A DNA stretch of 64,000 nt from an uncultured Lactobacillus sp. (lineage in GTDB: Bacteria > Bacillota > Bacilli > Lactobacillales > Lactobacillaceae). Made by a program: the position numbers and the translations under genes. The notes beneath the pieces are model-generated. The model made no database searches and was not told where the DNA came from. It worked only from the letters and a program-made list of their open reading frames with translations. Location: contig CALNAJ010000027.1 of the NCBI GenBank assembly GCA_937874695.1, forward strand, positions 124,001-188,000, read 5' to 3'. Of the stretch, positions 41,507 through 49,867 are shown one piece after another. The first letter of the stretch is position 1; each line of letters starts with the position of its first letter.

Positions 41507-42874
41507 ATGTCAGAGAAAACTACCGACGCATTGCAAGCCGCCATCGATCAGGCTTTAGAAGCCGATCGTCCACGGTTAGCCAAGTATTTAAGTATTGAAA
41601 CGGTCGCTGCCAAACACCTCGGAATTGAGGAAACGGTCAGTGTAATTGAACAATCCCTTCAAGAATTAGGTGCCGAGGTAGAGGTCTGGCGGGACATTCC
41701 GGGCAGTAATCCTTTCGTATTTGCAACGTTACCAGCAGGGCCAAACGGCAATTCCGATAAAACCCTGTTATTCTACAACCACTACGACGTCCAGCCGGCC
41801 GAACCGCTGGATGAGTGGGACAGTGAACCTTTCCAGTTAACGGAAAAGAACGGCCAGTACGTGGCTCGCGGTGTTTCCGATGACAAGGGGGAGTTCATGC
41901 TCCGGTTGTCCGCAGTCAAGGCGCTGCAAGCGACGGGTGGACTACCTTGCAACCTGAAATTCATTCTTGAAGGGGAAGAAGAAGTGGGGAGTCCCCACAT
42001 TGAACCCATGACGAAGAAACACGGCGCCGCTTTGGCTGCCGATGCGATTATTTGGGAAACGGGCGGCAAGGACGCCGACGAGAATTTCCAAGTGACCTGT
42101 GGGGTCAAGGGCACGGCCAGCTTCAACGTGACCGCAAAGTCGGCAGAGAGTGACCTACATTCTTCACTGGCAGCCTTCGTGGACAACGCGGTATGGCGGT
42201 TAGTCCAGGGCCTGTCAACATTACGAGGGCCCAAGGGTGAAGTCTTGGTAGACGGTTTTACTGATGGCGTGAAACCCTTAACGCCAACCGAACAGGCGGC
42301 CGTCGATCAATTACCCTTTAATGAAGAAGCGACGCGTAAGAACTTTGGTTTGAAACTGCCACTGTTGTCGGATAAGCCGGCCGAGGCCTTAATCAACCGA
42401 CCAACGATTACGATCAACGGGATTTCCGGTGGTTATGAAGGTAACGGATTGAAGACGGTCTTGCCTAAGGCAGCCCGTGCACAGTTGGACTGTCGGTTGG
42501 TTCCTGGCCAAGATCCGCGGCACGTTTCGGAGCTCGTTCAGCAGCAATTAGATAAGAATGGGTTTAGCGACCTTCACGTTTCTTACAATCAAGGGGAACC
42601 GGCTTTCCGGTCGGATCTGACGGATAGTTTCGTGCAGACGGCGGTTGCTACCGCCCATGAAGTTTATGGGGATGCGGTTAAGCTGGTGCCCAATGCCGGT
42701 GGTAGTGGTCCCCAAGCACCGTTCTTTGAAGCGGTGGGCGTGCCAATCATTGACGTTGGATCAACGTGGGCCGGTTCGGGGGCCCATGCACCTAACGAAA
42801 ACGTTCGAGTGGGCGATTACGTCCAGGCTGCTCGCTACACGGCACGGGTCTTACAAAATTTTGGTGAAAAATAA
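41507..42874 (+). CDS. M20-family dipeptidase
   Basis: The 455-residue enzyme belongs to the zinc M20 group related to carnosinases and PepV. The metal ligands are visible: H in YNHYDVQP, D in GVSDDKG, E in LEGEEEVGS, and H in the final GSGAHAPNE. It would cleave dipeptides for amino-acid supply. The second ATG (41507) is preferred because the AAGGAG site is three bases from the first and nine from this one. Confidence 0.92.
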   Translation: MSEKTTDALQAAIDQALEADRPRLAKYLSIETVAAKHLGIEETVSVIEQSLQELGAEVEVWRDIPGSNPFVFATLPAGPNGNSDKTLLFYNHYDVQPAEPLDEWDSEPFQLTEKNGQYVARGVSDDKGEFMLRLSAVKALQATGGLPCNLKFILEGEEEVGSPHIEPMTKKHGAALAADAIIWETGGKDADENFQVTCGVKGTASFNVTAKSAESDLHSSLAAFVDNAVWRLVQGLSTLRGPKGEVLVDGFTDGVKPLTPTEQAAVDQLPFNEEATRKNFGLKLPLLSDKPAEALINRPTITINGISGGYEGNGLKTVLPKAARAQLDCRLVPGQDPRHVSELVQQQLDKNGFSDLHVSYNQGEPAFRSDLTDSFVQTAVATAHEVYGDAVKLVPNAGGSGPQAPFFEAVGVPIIDVGSTWAGSGAHAPNENVRVGDYVQAARYTARVLQNFGEK

Positions 42875-42914
42875 CTTTCAATAAATCGGTTGCAGAGAGA
42901 ATCGATTGATTTCA

Positions 42915-42979
42915 AAAAAACTAGCCTTACCAGGGTCATCGCTGAATGAAACGGTGACTGCTGATAAGGCTAGTTTTCA
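42915..42979. terminator. Bidirectional terminator
   Basis: AAAACTAGCCTTA pairs with TAAGGCTAGTTTT across about 35 bases containing a smaller hairpin. It lies between convergent genes. Confidence 0.75.
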
Positions 42980-42998
42980 GTTTAATCAGGAGCGGTGG

Positions 42999-43613
42999 CT
43001 AGTTGACCACGATGTAGTAGCTGGCTGGCCAATAGATTTGACTGAAGACGCCGATACCATCGTTCTCATTCTGGGCGGCAACGTATTGGCCGTTCCCGAG
43101 AGAAATTCCGTCATGATAAGGGGCGCTGTCGGATCCCCAGAAGAGGATGGCACCAGCAGGCGCGTTGGCCACGTCATAGTGGTGGGTTCCCAAGGTCGTT
43201 TGTTGGGTGGTGGTTCGGGCACTCAGACCGAAGGCGTATTGGACCAGGCCGGAGCAGTCGAAGCCGGAGAGTGAACTGCCACCATAAACGTAAGGGACGC
43301 CGCTATTCGCTACGGCGAGAGCCTTGGTAACGGCACTATCGGAACTCGTTGCCGTTGTCGTGGTATTGGATGCCGTAGATGCCGAATTGTTAGTAGCGGT
43401 ATGTTGGTAACTGGTATTCTGGCCAGTTGCTGTCGTAGATGTTGTTTGAGTTGATTGTTGACCGCTGACCTGCGTCGTCTGGGGTGTTTGACTCCCCGTA
43501 TTCGTGGTCATGTGGGCGGATGCTGTGGTGGTGCCAGCAAAGAATAGGGCGGCTGCGCCCAAGGTACTTACTAGAACTTTAGTCGTGGTTGTTTTGATAA
43601 GTGTCACTCGCAA
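42999..43613 (-). CDS. Secreted NlpC/P60 peptidoglycan endopeptidase
   Basis: A signal peptide of about 33 residues precedes a Thr/Ser/Gln-rich linker (about 35-95) and a C-terminal NlpC/P60 domain. The catalytic Cys120 is in FDCSGLVQY and the histidine in APYHDGISLGNG. It would cut the D-Glu to Lys/DAP bond in wall peptides. No SH3 or LysM module is seen. Confidence 0.9.
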   Translation of the reverse strand: MRVTLIKTTTTKVLVSTLGAAALFFAGTTTASAHMTTNTGSQTPQTTQVSGQQSTQTTSTTATGQNTSYQHTATNNSASTASNTTTTATSSDSAVTKALAVANSGVPYVYGGSSLSGFDCSGLVQYAFGLSARTTTQQTTLGTHHYDVANAPAGAILFWGSDSAPYHDGISLGNGQYVAAQNENDGIGVFSQIYWPASYYIVVN

Positions 43614-43815
43614 TCTTCTAAGTATTTTGTAGCGAATTACCTGACTACAGAATTCAGTATAGCGAAGATAAGTTGCGGGGCGATATCAGTCAAATGACAG
43701 ATTAAGACGATTTGGTGACGTTAGATGTCAGGTGTGTTGAATAGTTTAGAGGTCAACTGGGTGGGATGATCTGGCTATTAATATAGAAGAAATTTAATTG
43801 GGTGATGGATTGCGG

Positions 43816-43850
43816 ACTTGAAAAAGGTGCGTGCACCTTTTTTCAAGTTA
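43816..43850. terminator. Long palindromic terminator
   Basis: ACTTGAAAAAGGTGC and GCACCTTTTTTCAAGT form an almost perfect stem directly behind the small secreted protein gene. Confidence 0.88.
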
Positions 43851-43856
43851 AGCAGT

Positions 43857-44093
43857 TTAGTAGCAGTAATGACACTTAGGCCGATGGTGGTGCTTAGCCC
43901 ATTTCCAGGTAACCCGCTTTACCTTCTTAGCGGCGTTGAGGCCGCGGCAGTGGCGTGAATGGTGTGATTTCTTCCCATGCATCGGTGCAATGACCACATA
44001 ACTTTTGGCTTCAGCGGTGGCGGTGAGTAGGGGAACCCCAATACCTGATAGTGCCATGCTAACTCCGGCTAATGCTAAAAATTTCTTCAACAT
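43857..44093 (-). CDS. Small secreted basic His/Cys-rich protein
   Basis: The start at 44093 follows a GGGGAGAG site. A signal peptide (about residues 1-27) gives a mature part of about 50 residues rich in His, Lys and Cys (GKKSHHSRHCRGLN and HHHRPKCHYCY). Three cysteines and many histidines could bind metal or make it antimicrobial-like, but no family is recognised. An upstream in-frame start would add 22 residues without a signal. Confidence 0.7.
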   Translation of the reverse strand: MLKKFLALAGVSMALSGIGVPLLTATAEAKSYVVIAPMHGKKSHHSRHCRGLNAAKKVKRVTWKWAKHHHRPKCHYCY

Positions 44094-44216
44094 AATCTCT
44101 CCCCGAGATAGAATTTTTGGTACAGACCAATGATATAAAAGCTCGCGGAAAGTTTTCAAGAAAAATGCTCATTTAAATATTTATAATGGGTGGTCGCCAG
44201 ATTTTTAGACAAAATA

Positions 44217-44248
44217 AAAACCCGTTAGTCGCGTCACTAACGGGTTAA
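44217..44248 (-). terminator. tmRNA terminator
   Basis: AACCCGTTAGT and ACTAACGGGTT pair around GACGCG and are followed by T5 on the minus strand. Confidence 0.85.
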
Positions 44249-44252
44249 TCGA

Positions 44253-44620
44253 TGGAGGCGGCGGGGATCGAACCCGCGTCCTAGCATATTGCCAACTTAA
44301 CGTCTACACGCATAGGCAGACTACTTAAAGTTTCACTGAACAACTTGCCGCCTGTCAGGGCCAACATGAACAGCTAACCTGATTTTTCTCTTCTAACGTA
44401 CTTCAGGTGGGAGTCGTTAGCGTAAGTCCGTTAAATTTAGGACCCAGATCTAGACCACGGACAAGCCTAGGAGGATCTACGTTAAGCGCCTATTAAGCAG
44501 CTAAAGCGTAAGAATTGTTATTATTTTTTGCAGTTATAATAAACTGGACCTTTTAACGTAGATGCCGCTACGACGCGCAGTCAAGCTTCAACCTATACCA
44601 GTCGAATCCAGAACGCCCCC
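44253..44620 (-). ncRNA. ssrA: Transfer-messenger RNA
   Basis: The 368-nt RNA has a tRNA-like acceptor stem (GGGGGCG at 44620-44614 pairing with CGCCTCC) and the T-arm GGGTTCGATCCCC. The tag frame reads AKNNNNSYALAA and ends in TAA, as expected in lactobacilli. The CCA end is not encoded. It rescues stalled ribosomes with SmpB. Confidence 0.96.
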
Positions 44621-44836
44621 ATAAATTGATACTCATCTAGTTTAACATACCTCCAGCCGTGTGCAAACAATTTTGCCCAGCGAGACCTAAGTCAACCACG
44701 CCCGTTTAAAAACAGACGCACCCCCCACGGCATGGTGACCACAATTTGTTTAGATACAGCGCTTGCCTATAAATAGGACTTATCCGCTAATTACCAAAGC
44801 CTTTTAGGTCCGCAGATTGCCAGACGGATCCATTTC

Positions 44837-45083
44837 TTACAGCGTTGCTAGATCCTTTTCTAAAATATTTTTAGCCGCGTTATGATCATGCATTAGGACA
44901 CGTCCACTTGCGATCAGTCAACGTCAACTTGTTCTTACCAGTCAGGACGTGACCACAATCACTACAAGTTTGCGTTGTATTTCGGGGATTGACAGTCAAA
45001 AATTTCCGGCCGTACAACTCAGCTTTGTAGGACAGCATAGCCAATAGTGTTCGCCAGCCAACGTCCGAGACACTCATCGCCAT
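44837..45083 (-). pseudogene. tnpB: Remnant of IS605 tnpB (truncated and frameshifted)
   Basis: The frame begins near DVGWRTLLAMLSYKAE and contains YGRKFLTVNPRNTTQTCSDCG, so only the C-terminal third of TnpB with its zinc finger is left. A one-base shift after CPNA (near 44890) hides the last part, which reads HDHNAAKNILEKDLATL in another frame. The RuvC start and most of the protein are missing. The nuclease is dead. Confidence 0.85.
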
Positions 45084-45178
45084 AAGCTACTACCTCCTCT
45101 TGCTTGATAGTAGCATAGCATATGAGTATACTGTATCCATAGCAGAATAACCTATAATAATATTTATGGAGGTGCCAT

Positions 45179-45598
45179 ATGAGTAAAAACGATAGCGGAG
45201 TAATTCACGAACGAGGTTATGATTATAACTTCCATTTTCACTTGGTCTGGATCACTAAATACCGGCACGAAGTATTTACAACGCCAAAGTTAGTCGCTGA
45301 AATGACCGATATTCTAACGAAAATAGCCCAATTGAACGAAGTGACTATTGAACAACTGGAAGTAATGCCGGACCATATCCACTTATTACTAAGCTTTAAG
45401 CCCAAGTATGCACCAACCAATGTTGTCAAAGCCTTCAAGGGCGGTTCGGCTCGCCTGTTCTTTGAACTACATCCAGAGATAAAGGCTCAGAAACTCTTGG
45501 GCGGACATCTCTGGTCTCCAAGTTACTTCATGAGTACTCTTGGTGATATGAGCAAGAAAACTGTAGAAAACTACATTGCCAGTCAACGAAAGAGATAA
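45179..45598 (+). CDS. tnpA: IS200/IS605-family Y1 transposase
   Basis: The 139-residue protein has the HUH motif in PDHIHLLLSF (about residues 63-72) and the catalytic Tyr132 in ENYIASQ. It is full length for TnpA, which moves single-stranded DNA through end hairpins. It is divergent from the broken tnpB. Translation starts at ATG after a GGAGG site. Confidence 0.93.
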   Translation: MSKNDSGVIHERGYDYNFHFHLVWITKYRHEVFTTPKLVAEMTDILTKIAQLNEVTIEQLEVMPDHIHLLLSFKPKYAPTNVVKAFKGGSARLFFELHPEIKAQKLLGGHLWSPSYFMSTLGDMSKKTVENYIASQRKR

Positions 45599-45640
45599 CG
45601 GCATTCATCCCTTGTTTGAAAGCAAGGGAATTCTGCCTAG
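45599..45640 (+). mobile_element. IS200/IS605 end hairpin
   Basis: GGCA-TTCA-TCCCTTG pairs with CAAGGGA-ATTC-TGCC around TTTGAAAG. It follows the tnpA stop codon and is the kind of hairpin recognised by TnpA. Confidence 0.6.
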
Positions 45641-45739
45641 CTTCTATATAAAGGGAAAAAACTTATTACTGTGTCACCAGACACGTGAGCGACAAGCCTC
45701 TGAATTCATTCAGGGGCAATTGACATTCAGTATAGTATA

Positions 45740-45900
45740 ATAGATAGGTAAGGAACCAGGCGGCTCAGGCTCGCCGGTAAAAGTTACAGAAACTTCATCG
45801 TTCCATCATGGAAGCTTCTGGTTAACCTAGTAGGTTTAGGATACTATGACTCCCAACCTTTTTGCCGGCTCCGAATATAGTAGCCCAACCTTTGGAGGTA
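45740..45900 (+). promoter_or_regulatory. Structured leader of the two-component operon
   Basis: GCCGGTAAAAG at 45773-45783 pairs with CTTTTTGCCGGC at 45858-45869. Inside are a hairpin with TTCCAT / ATGGAA (45800-45812) and AACCT-AGT-AGGTT (45823-45835); GGCG / CGCC forms a hairpin in front. The promoter likely uses TATAAT at 45736-45741. It is compact and ends 34 bases before the start codon. Confidence 0.5.
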
Positions 45901-45903
45901 GCA

Positions 45904-46638
45904 ATGAAGTTATTAATGATTGAAGACAACCACTCAGTATCACAAATGATGTCCATGTTCTTTAAGAAGGAACAGTGGGATGCCGAATTTGCTTACGATG
46001 GTAACGAAGCCGTTGAAATGTTTAAGGCCTCACCCAACGACTGGGACATGGTCACCCTTGATCTGAACCTGCCCGGACTGGACGGGATGCAGGTGAGTGC
46101 CGAGATTCGGAAGTTATCGCCAACCGTACCGATTATCATGTTGACGGCCCGAGACTCCGAGAGTGATCAAGTTCTGGGATTGGAAATGGGCGCGGACGAT
46201 TACGTCACCAAGCCATTCAGTCCCATCACCTTAATTGCGCGGATCAAGGCGCTCCATCGGCGAGCTGGATTGGGCGCCATTAGTAAGGGCGTTGAAACGG
46301 CACCGTTGGATGACACCGAATCTTTTGATGTGGTCACGGAGAATTTCAAGCTCAACACCAAGACGCGGGAAGCCTACCTAAATGGTCAGCAGATTCACGA
46401 TTTAACGCCGAAGGAATTCGACTTGTTAAAGACCTTGGCCCAGAAGCCTCGGCAAGTGTTCTCCCGTGAGCAACTCTTACAGTTGGTCTGGGACTATGAA
46501 TACTATGGTGATGAACGGACCGTGGATGCGCACATCAAGAAATTACGGCAGAAGATTGAAAAGGTTGGCCCCCAGATTATCCAAACTGTTTGGGGGGTGG
46601 GTTATAAATTTGATGATAGTGGAGCAGATCAGCAATGA
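45904..46638 (+). CDS. OmpR-family response regulator
   Basis: The 244-residue protein has a receiver domain (MKLLMIEDNHSVS, phospho-acceptor D53 in TLDLNLPG, K in VTKPFSP) and a winged-helix DNA-binding domain (DLTPKEFDLLKTLAQ and VDAHIKKLRQKI). It is paired with the kinase by a four-base overlap. The start at 45904 follows a GGAGG site. The stimulus is unknown; the operon lies beside an IS element. Confidence 0.95.
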   Translation: MKLLMIEDNHSVSQMMSMFFKKEQWDAEFAYDGNEAVEMFKASPNDWDMVTLDLNLPGLDGMQVSAEIRKLSPTVPIIMLTARDSESDQVLGLEMGADDYVTKPFSPITLIARIKALHRRAGLGAISKGVETAPLDDTESFDVVTENFKLNTKTREAYLNGQQIHDLTPKEFDLLKTLAQKPRQVFSREQLLQLVWDYEYYGDERTVDAHIKKLRQKIEKVGPQIIQTVWGVGYKFDDSGADQQ

Positions 46639-48101
46639 AGCTAATGTATCAACAAATGCTGGGATTCTTTGCGGCAATCATGATTATCCTGATCATCATG
46701 GGCGTATCTTACTCACAAATGACCCGGCACATGGTGTACAGCAATACCTGGAATTCGCTTGAAAAATATTCGAACAGTTTGATTGAGCAGTCTTTACGGA
46801 TTAGTTCACAAGATGGCGATGCAGTCAATTTCGATACGACGGCTCTGGAGAACAGTGAGCAGTTGCTGCAAAACCAAGCGATCAGTACAACCATCTACAG
46901 TGCCAGCAATAAAGTCGTCTTTCCAGCCAGCGTGTATCAGCAGTCCATTAAGCAGACTGATTGGAAAAAGCTGAAGAATAACCAGATTATTCACAAAGTC
47001 GTTTACCGGCGTGTCCGAAACAAGGATGGCCGGGTCAGTCCTGCCATGACAGAGGTGATGAAGCCTTACTTCTACAACCACAAACTCGTGGCGGTCGTGG
47101 TGATGGGGGCGTTTGTCTCCGATATCAACACCAGTGTCAATCAGATCAATCGTAATCTGATTCGAGCGCTACTGGTTTCAATCGTCGTTGCCATCGTTGC
47201 CAGCTATATTCTGGCTCGCTACTACACATCGCGGATCAACCGGCTGCGAAAGGCTACCAATCAGGTTGCCCGAGGGAATTACGATGTGGAGATGACCAGT
47301 AAGAATCGTGATGAAATCGATGACTTGATTAACGATTTCAACGGTATGGCTCACTCGCTAAAGGATTCACAAGAAGAGATTCAGCGGCAGGAACAACGGC
47401 GCCGGGAATTCATGGCCAACGCGTCGCATGAAATGCGGACGCCGTTGACGACTATCAACGGATTGTTGGAGGGACTGGCCTATGACGCCATTCCTGAGGA
47501 GAGTAAGGAAGAAAGTATTGACCTAATGCGGAGCGAAACGAGCCGGCTGATTCGACTGGTTAACGAGAATTTGGACTACGAAAAGATTCGTTCTAACCAG
47601 ATTTCGCTCAACCTTCACGAATTCAATGCGGTAGATGCACTCCATAATATAGTAGAACAATTGAAACAAAAGGCCGATGACAGCGGAGATGTTCTCGAGT
47701 TACAGGCACCCAAAGAGATTCCCGTGTATGCTGATTATGATCGGTTTGTCCAAATTATGTTTAACATTACACAAAATGCCATCCAGTTCACTCACGATGG
47801 GACGATTACCATTTCTGCACAACGAGGTTATGAAGAAACTATCGTCAAGGTCGCTGACACTGGGATGGGCATGAGTGATGAGCAACTGCAGAATATCTGG
47901 GAACGATATTACAAGGCTGATCCATCACGGAAGAATACCAAGTATGGTGAATCTGGTCTGGGACTGTCGATCGTCCACCAGTTAGTGCAACTGCACCATG
48001 GTAAGATCAGCGTCACCAGTAAGGAAAATGTCGGCACAACCTTCACTGTCATTTTTCCGGACCAACATCAAACAAATTCGGAACGCGTCAAGACGGATTA
48101 A
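46635..48101 (+). CDS. Sensor histidine kinase
   Basis: The 488-residue membrane kinase has two membrane segments (about 8-30 and 180-200) with an extracellular sensor between them, a HAMP linker, a HisKA domain with H265 in NASHEMRTPL and an ATPase domain (NITQNAIQF, DTGMGMS, GLGLSIVH). It would phosphorylate the response regulator made from the same operon. Confidence 0.95.
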   Translation: MKLMYQQMLGFFAAIMIILIIMGVSYSQMTRHMVYSNTWNSLEKYSNSLIEQSLRISSQDGDAVNFDTTALENSEQLLQNQAISTTIYSASNKVVFPASVYQQSIKQTDWKKLKNNQIIHKVVYRRVRNKDGRVSPAMTEVMKPYFYNHKLVAVVVMGAFVSDINTSVNQINRNLIRALLVSIVVAIVASYILARYYTSRINRLRKATNQVARGNYDVEMTSKNRDEIDDLINDFNGMAHSLKDSQEEIQRQEQRRREFMANASHEMRTPLTTINGLLEGLAYDAIPEESKEESIDLMRSETSRLIRLVNENLDYEKIRSNQISLNLHEFNAVDALHNIVEQLKQKADDSGDVLELQAPKEIPVYADYDRFVQIMFNITQNAIQFTHDGTITISAQRGYEETIVKVADTGMGMSDEQLQNIWERYYKADPSRKNTKYGESGLGLSIVHQLVQLHHGKISVTSKENVGTTFTVIFPDQHQTNSERVKTD

Positions 48102-48261
48102 CGAGACGTGTTAACTAGTGCACAATCAGCCGAATTTTTGCTGATTAATTGGCGTTGATGATTTCATCAAATGTAGGTGGTATGACTACGGATAGGGTTT
48201 ATGTAGAGAGTTGAGTGATGAAGGCCGATAACACAGAAATTGTGGTTACTGTGAGCCAACG

Positions 48262-48445
48262 TCAGCCGTGAAGGGAAGGCAAATCAACTCAGCCGTGGGA
48301 ATTGGCTTAGTGGCGTTTCTTGCCGCTTAGCCAATTGGTACTTTGAGACTCGGTCCTTAGAGGCTCAAAGCAAGCCCAGAGACCGTTCTGTGGCTCTGGG
48401 CGTCCAGCCCCGTTCCGGTTGATTTACCTTCCCCGGTAAGGCGAG
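48262..48445 (+). repeat. Family A structured repeat, copy A6 (best plus-strand copy)
   Basis: The closing stem is AAATCAAC at 48281-48288 with GTTGATTT at 48418-48425, extended by GGAAGG and CCTTCC. The apical hairpin AATTGGCTTAGTGGC (48300-48314) / GCCGCTTAGCCAATT (48322-48336) has loop GTTTCTT. The middle one is CTTTGAG-A-CTC / GAG-G-CTCAAAG (48341-48370). The third is GCCCAGAG / CTCTGGGC (48374-48401) with loop ACCGTTCTGTGG. All pairings are kept although the bases differ from the other copies. Confidence 0.85.
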
Positions 48446-48533
48446 GAGTTGCTCAATTTAATTCATACCAAACCATTGCTGTGTTTATCGCGTTCTCGTG
48501 ATACAATGAGGGGAACCATTAAGGAGGAAACTT

Positions 48534-49682
48534 TTGAAACGAGTACAAATTACCGGGAAGTCCGTCCGTAAATTCGAGGACGGTTATCCCATCGTATCTT
48601 TAACTGATTTAGAAAATGCCAAGGACTTCGACAACGGTGCTTGGGTCCAACTAGAAAATCACGGCCATTTTGTGGCCACGGCCTATTTTGCTAAGCAACA
48701 TCGTGGCATTGGGTTTGTCATGAGTTTACGTGAAAACGAAGATATTGATGAACGCTTCTTCACCAGCAAATTCCGGGCCGCAGTTGCTAAGCGGTCAGCC
48801 TTTGCAGAAACGTCAGCTTACCGTTTGTTCAATGGTACCGGTGACGGGTTAGGCGGCTTAGTTGTGGATGTGTTCAACGGCAAGTACGTCTTCCGTTGGT
48901 TAAACACGGCCATCAAGCAACAGTCTAAGCTGATCTATGCAGCCTTCGAACGCATCATGGGTAAGGGCCAAACAATCTTGGCTGATCTACCTGGTCAAGA
49001 ACACTTACAACTCGTGAGTGGTGACTTTGGCGATCAACCTGCTGAAATCTTGGAAAACGGTGTGACGTATCCCATCGACTTAACAGTCGGTCGGCAACAG
49101 TTAGCTTTGGAATTCCGGGACATTCGTGCTTGGGCCAAGGCAACTAGCCAACAACGCCGAATCTTGAACCTGTACAGTGCTGAGACTGGTTTGGTCACGG
49201 CAGCCATGATCGGTGGCGCTATCGAAGCCATCACGGTTGACCCAACGAACCGGGCAACCACGGCTATTCAAGCCCAATTGGCAGCTAACAACTTTGATCA
49301 AGCAGCCGTTGAAATGCGGACGATGGACGTTGCCAATTACTTGGACTACGCCATCAAGCATGACTTGAAGTTTGATACCATTTTCATCAATCCACCTGCA
49401 TTCATCCGGGGGAAGAAGAAGTCCTTCACCTTGGAACAAGACTTGCAAGAGTTGATCGAACAGGCCTTGAAGCTGACCCAACCGGGATCACAAGTCGTGA
49501 TTACTACGACGACACTGATGTATTCGATGAAGCGTCTGCGGGATACGATCAGTGACGCCATGCAAAATTATACCGGTCATGTAACAGTTTCCAATACGTA
49601 CCTTTCACCAAATGATTTCATAACCAACCATGCCGACCGTCATAGCGAGGGATTAAAGGGTGTTCAGCTCACCGTTGGCTAA
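48534..49682 (+). CDS. RlmI/RlmK-type class I rRNA methyltransferase
   Basis: The 382-residue protein has an N-terminal PUA-like domain and a C-terminal SAM-dependent methyltransferase domain with NLYSAETGLVTAAMIGGA as motif I (a variant) and INPPAFIRGKKK as the catalytic NPPAF loop. It belongs to the group that makes 5-methylcytosine in 23S rRNA. Translation starts at TTG after AAGGAGG. The altered glycine motif could lower SAM binding. Confidence 0.88.
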   Translation: MKRVQITGKSVRKFEDGYPIVSLTDLENAKDFDNGAWVQLENHGHFVATAYFAKQHRGIGFVMSLRENEDIDERFFTSKFRAAVAKRSAFAETSAYRLFNGTGDGLGGLVVDVFNGKYVFRWLNTAIKQQSKLIYAAFERIMGKGQTILADLPGQEHLQLVSGDFGDQPAEILENGVTYPIDLTVGRQQLALEFRDIRAWAKATSQQRRILNLYSAETGLVTAAMIGGAIEAITVDPTNRATTAIQAQLAANNFDQAAVEMRTMDVANYLDYAIKHDLKFDTIFINPPAFIRGKKKSFTLEQDLQELIEQALKLTQPGSQVVITTTTLMYSMKRLRDTISDAMQNYTGHVTVSNTYLSPNDFITNHADRHSEGLKGVQLTVG

Positions 49683-49712
49683 CTGAAAACGGCATGAAAA
49701 TAAATGCAATTG

Positions 49713-49757
49713 ATCCCAACCGGTAGGATAGACCACTTACCGATTGGGGTTTTTGTT
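49713..49757 (+). terminator. Terminator after the methyltransferase gene
   Basis: CCCAACCGGTAGG and CTTACCGATTGGGG pair around ATAGACCA and are followed by TTTTTG. Confidence 0.85.
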
Positions 49758-49867
49758 AAGCATTTATAGTTTACATTTAGAATCGAAAACAGTAGACTTA
49801 CTATTGCTAAATAAAAAACGCTTACAAGAAAAAGAACTAGAATTGAAACGAGAGTTGAGGTTTACAA

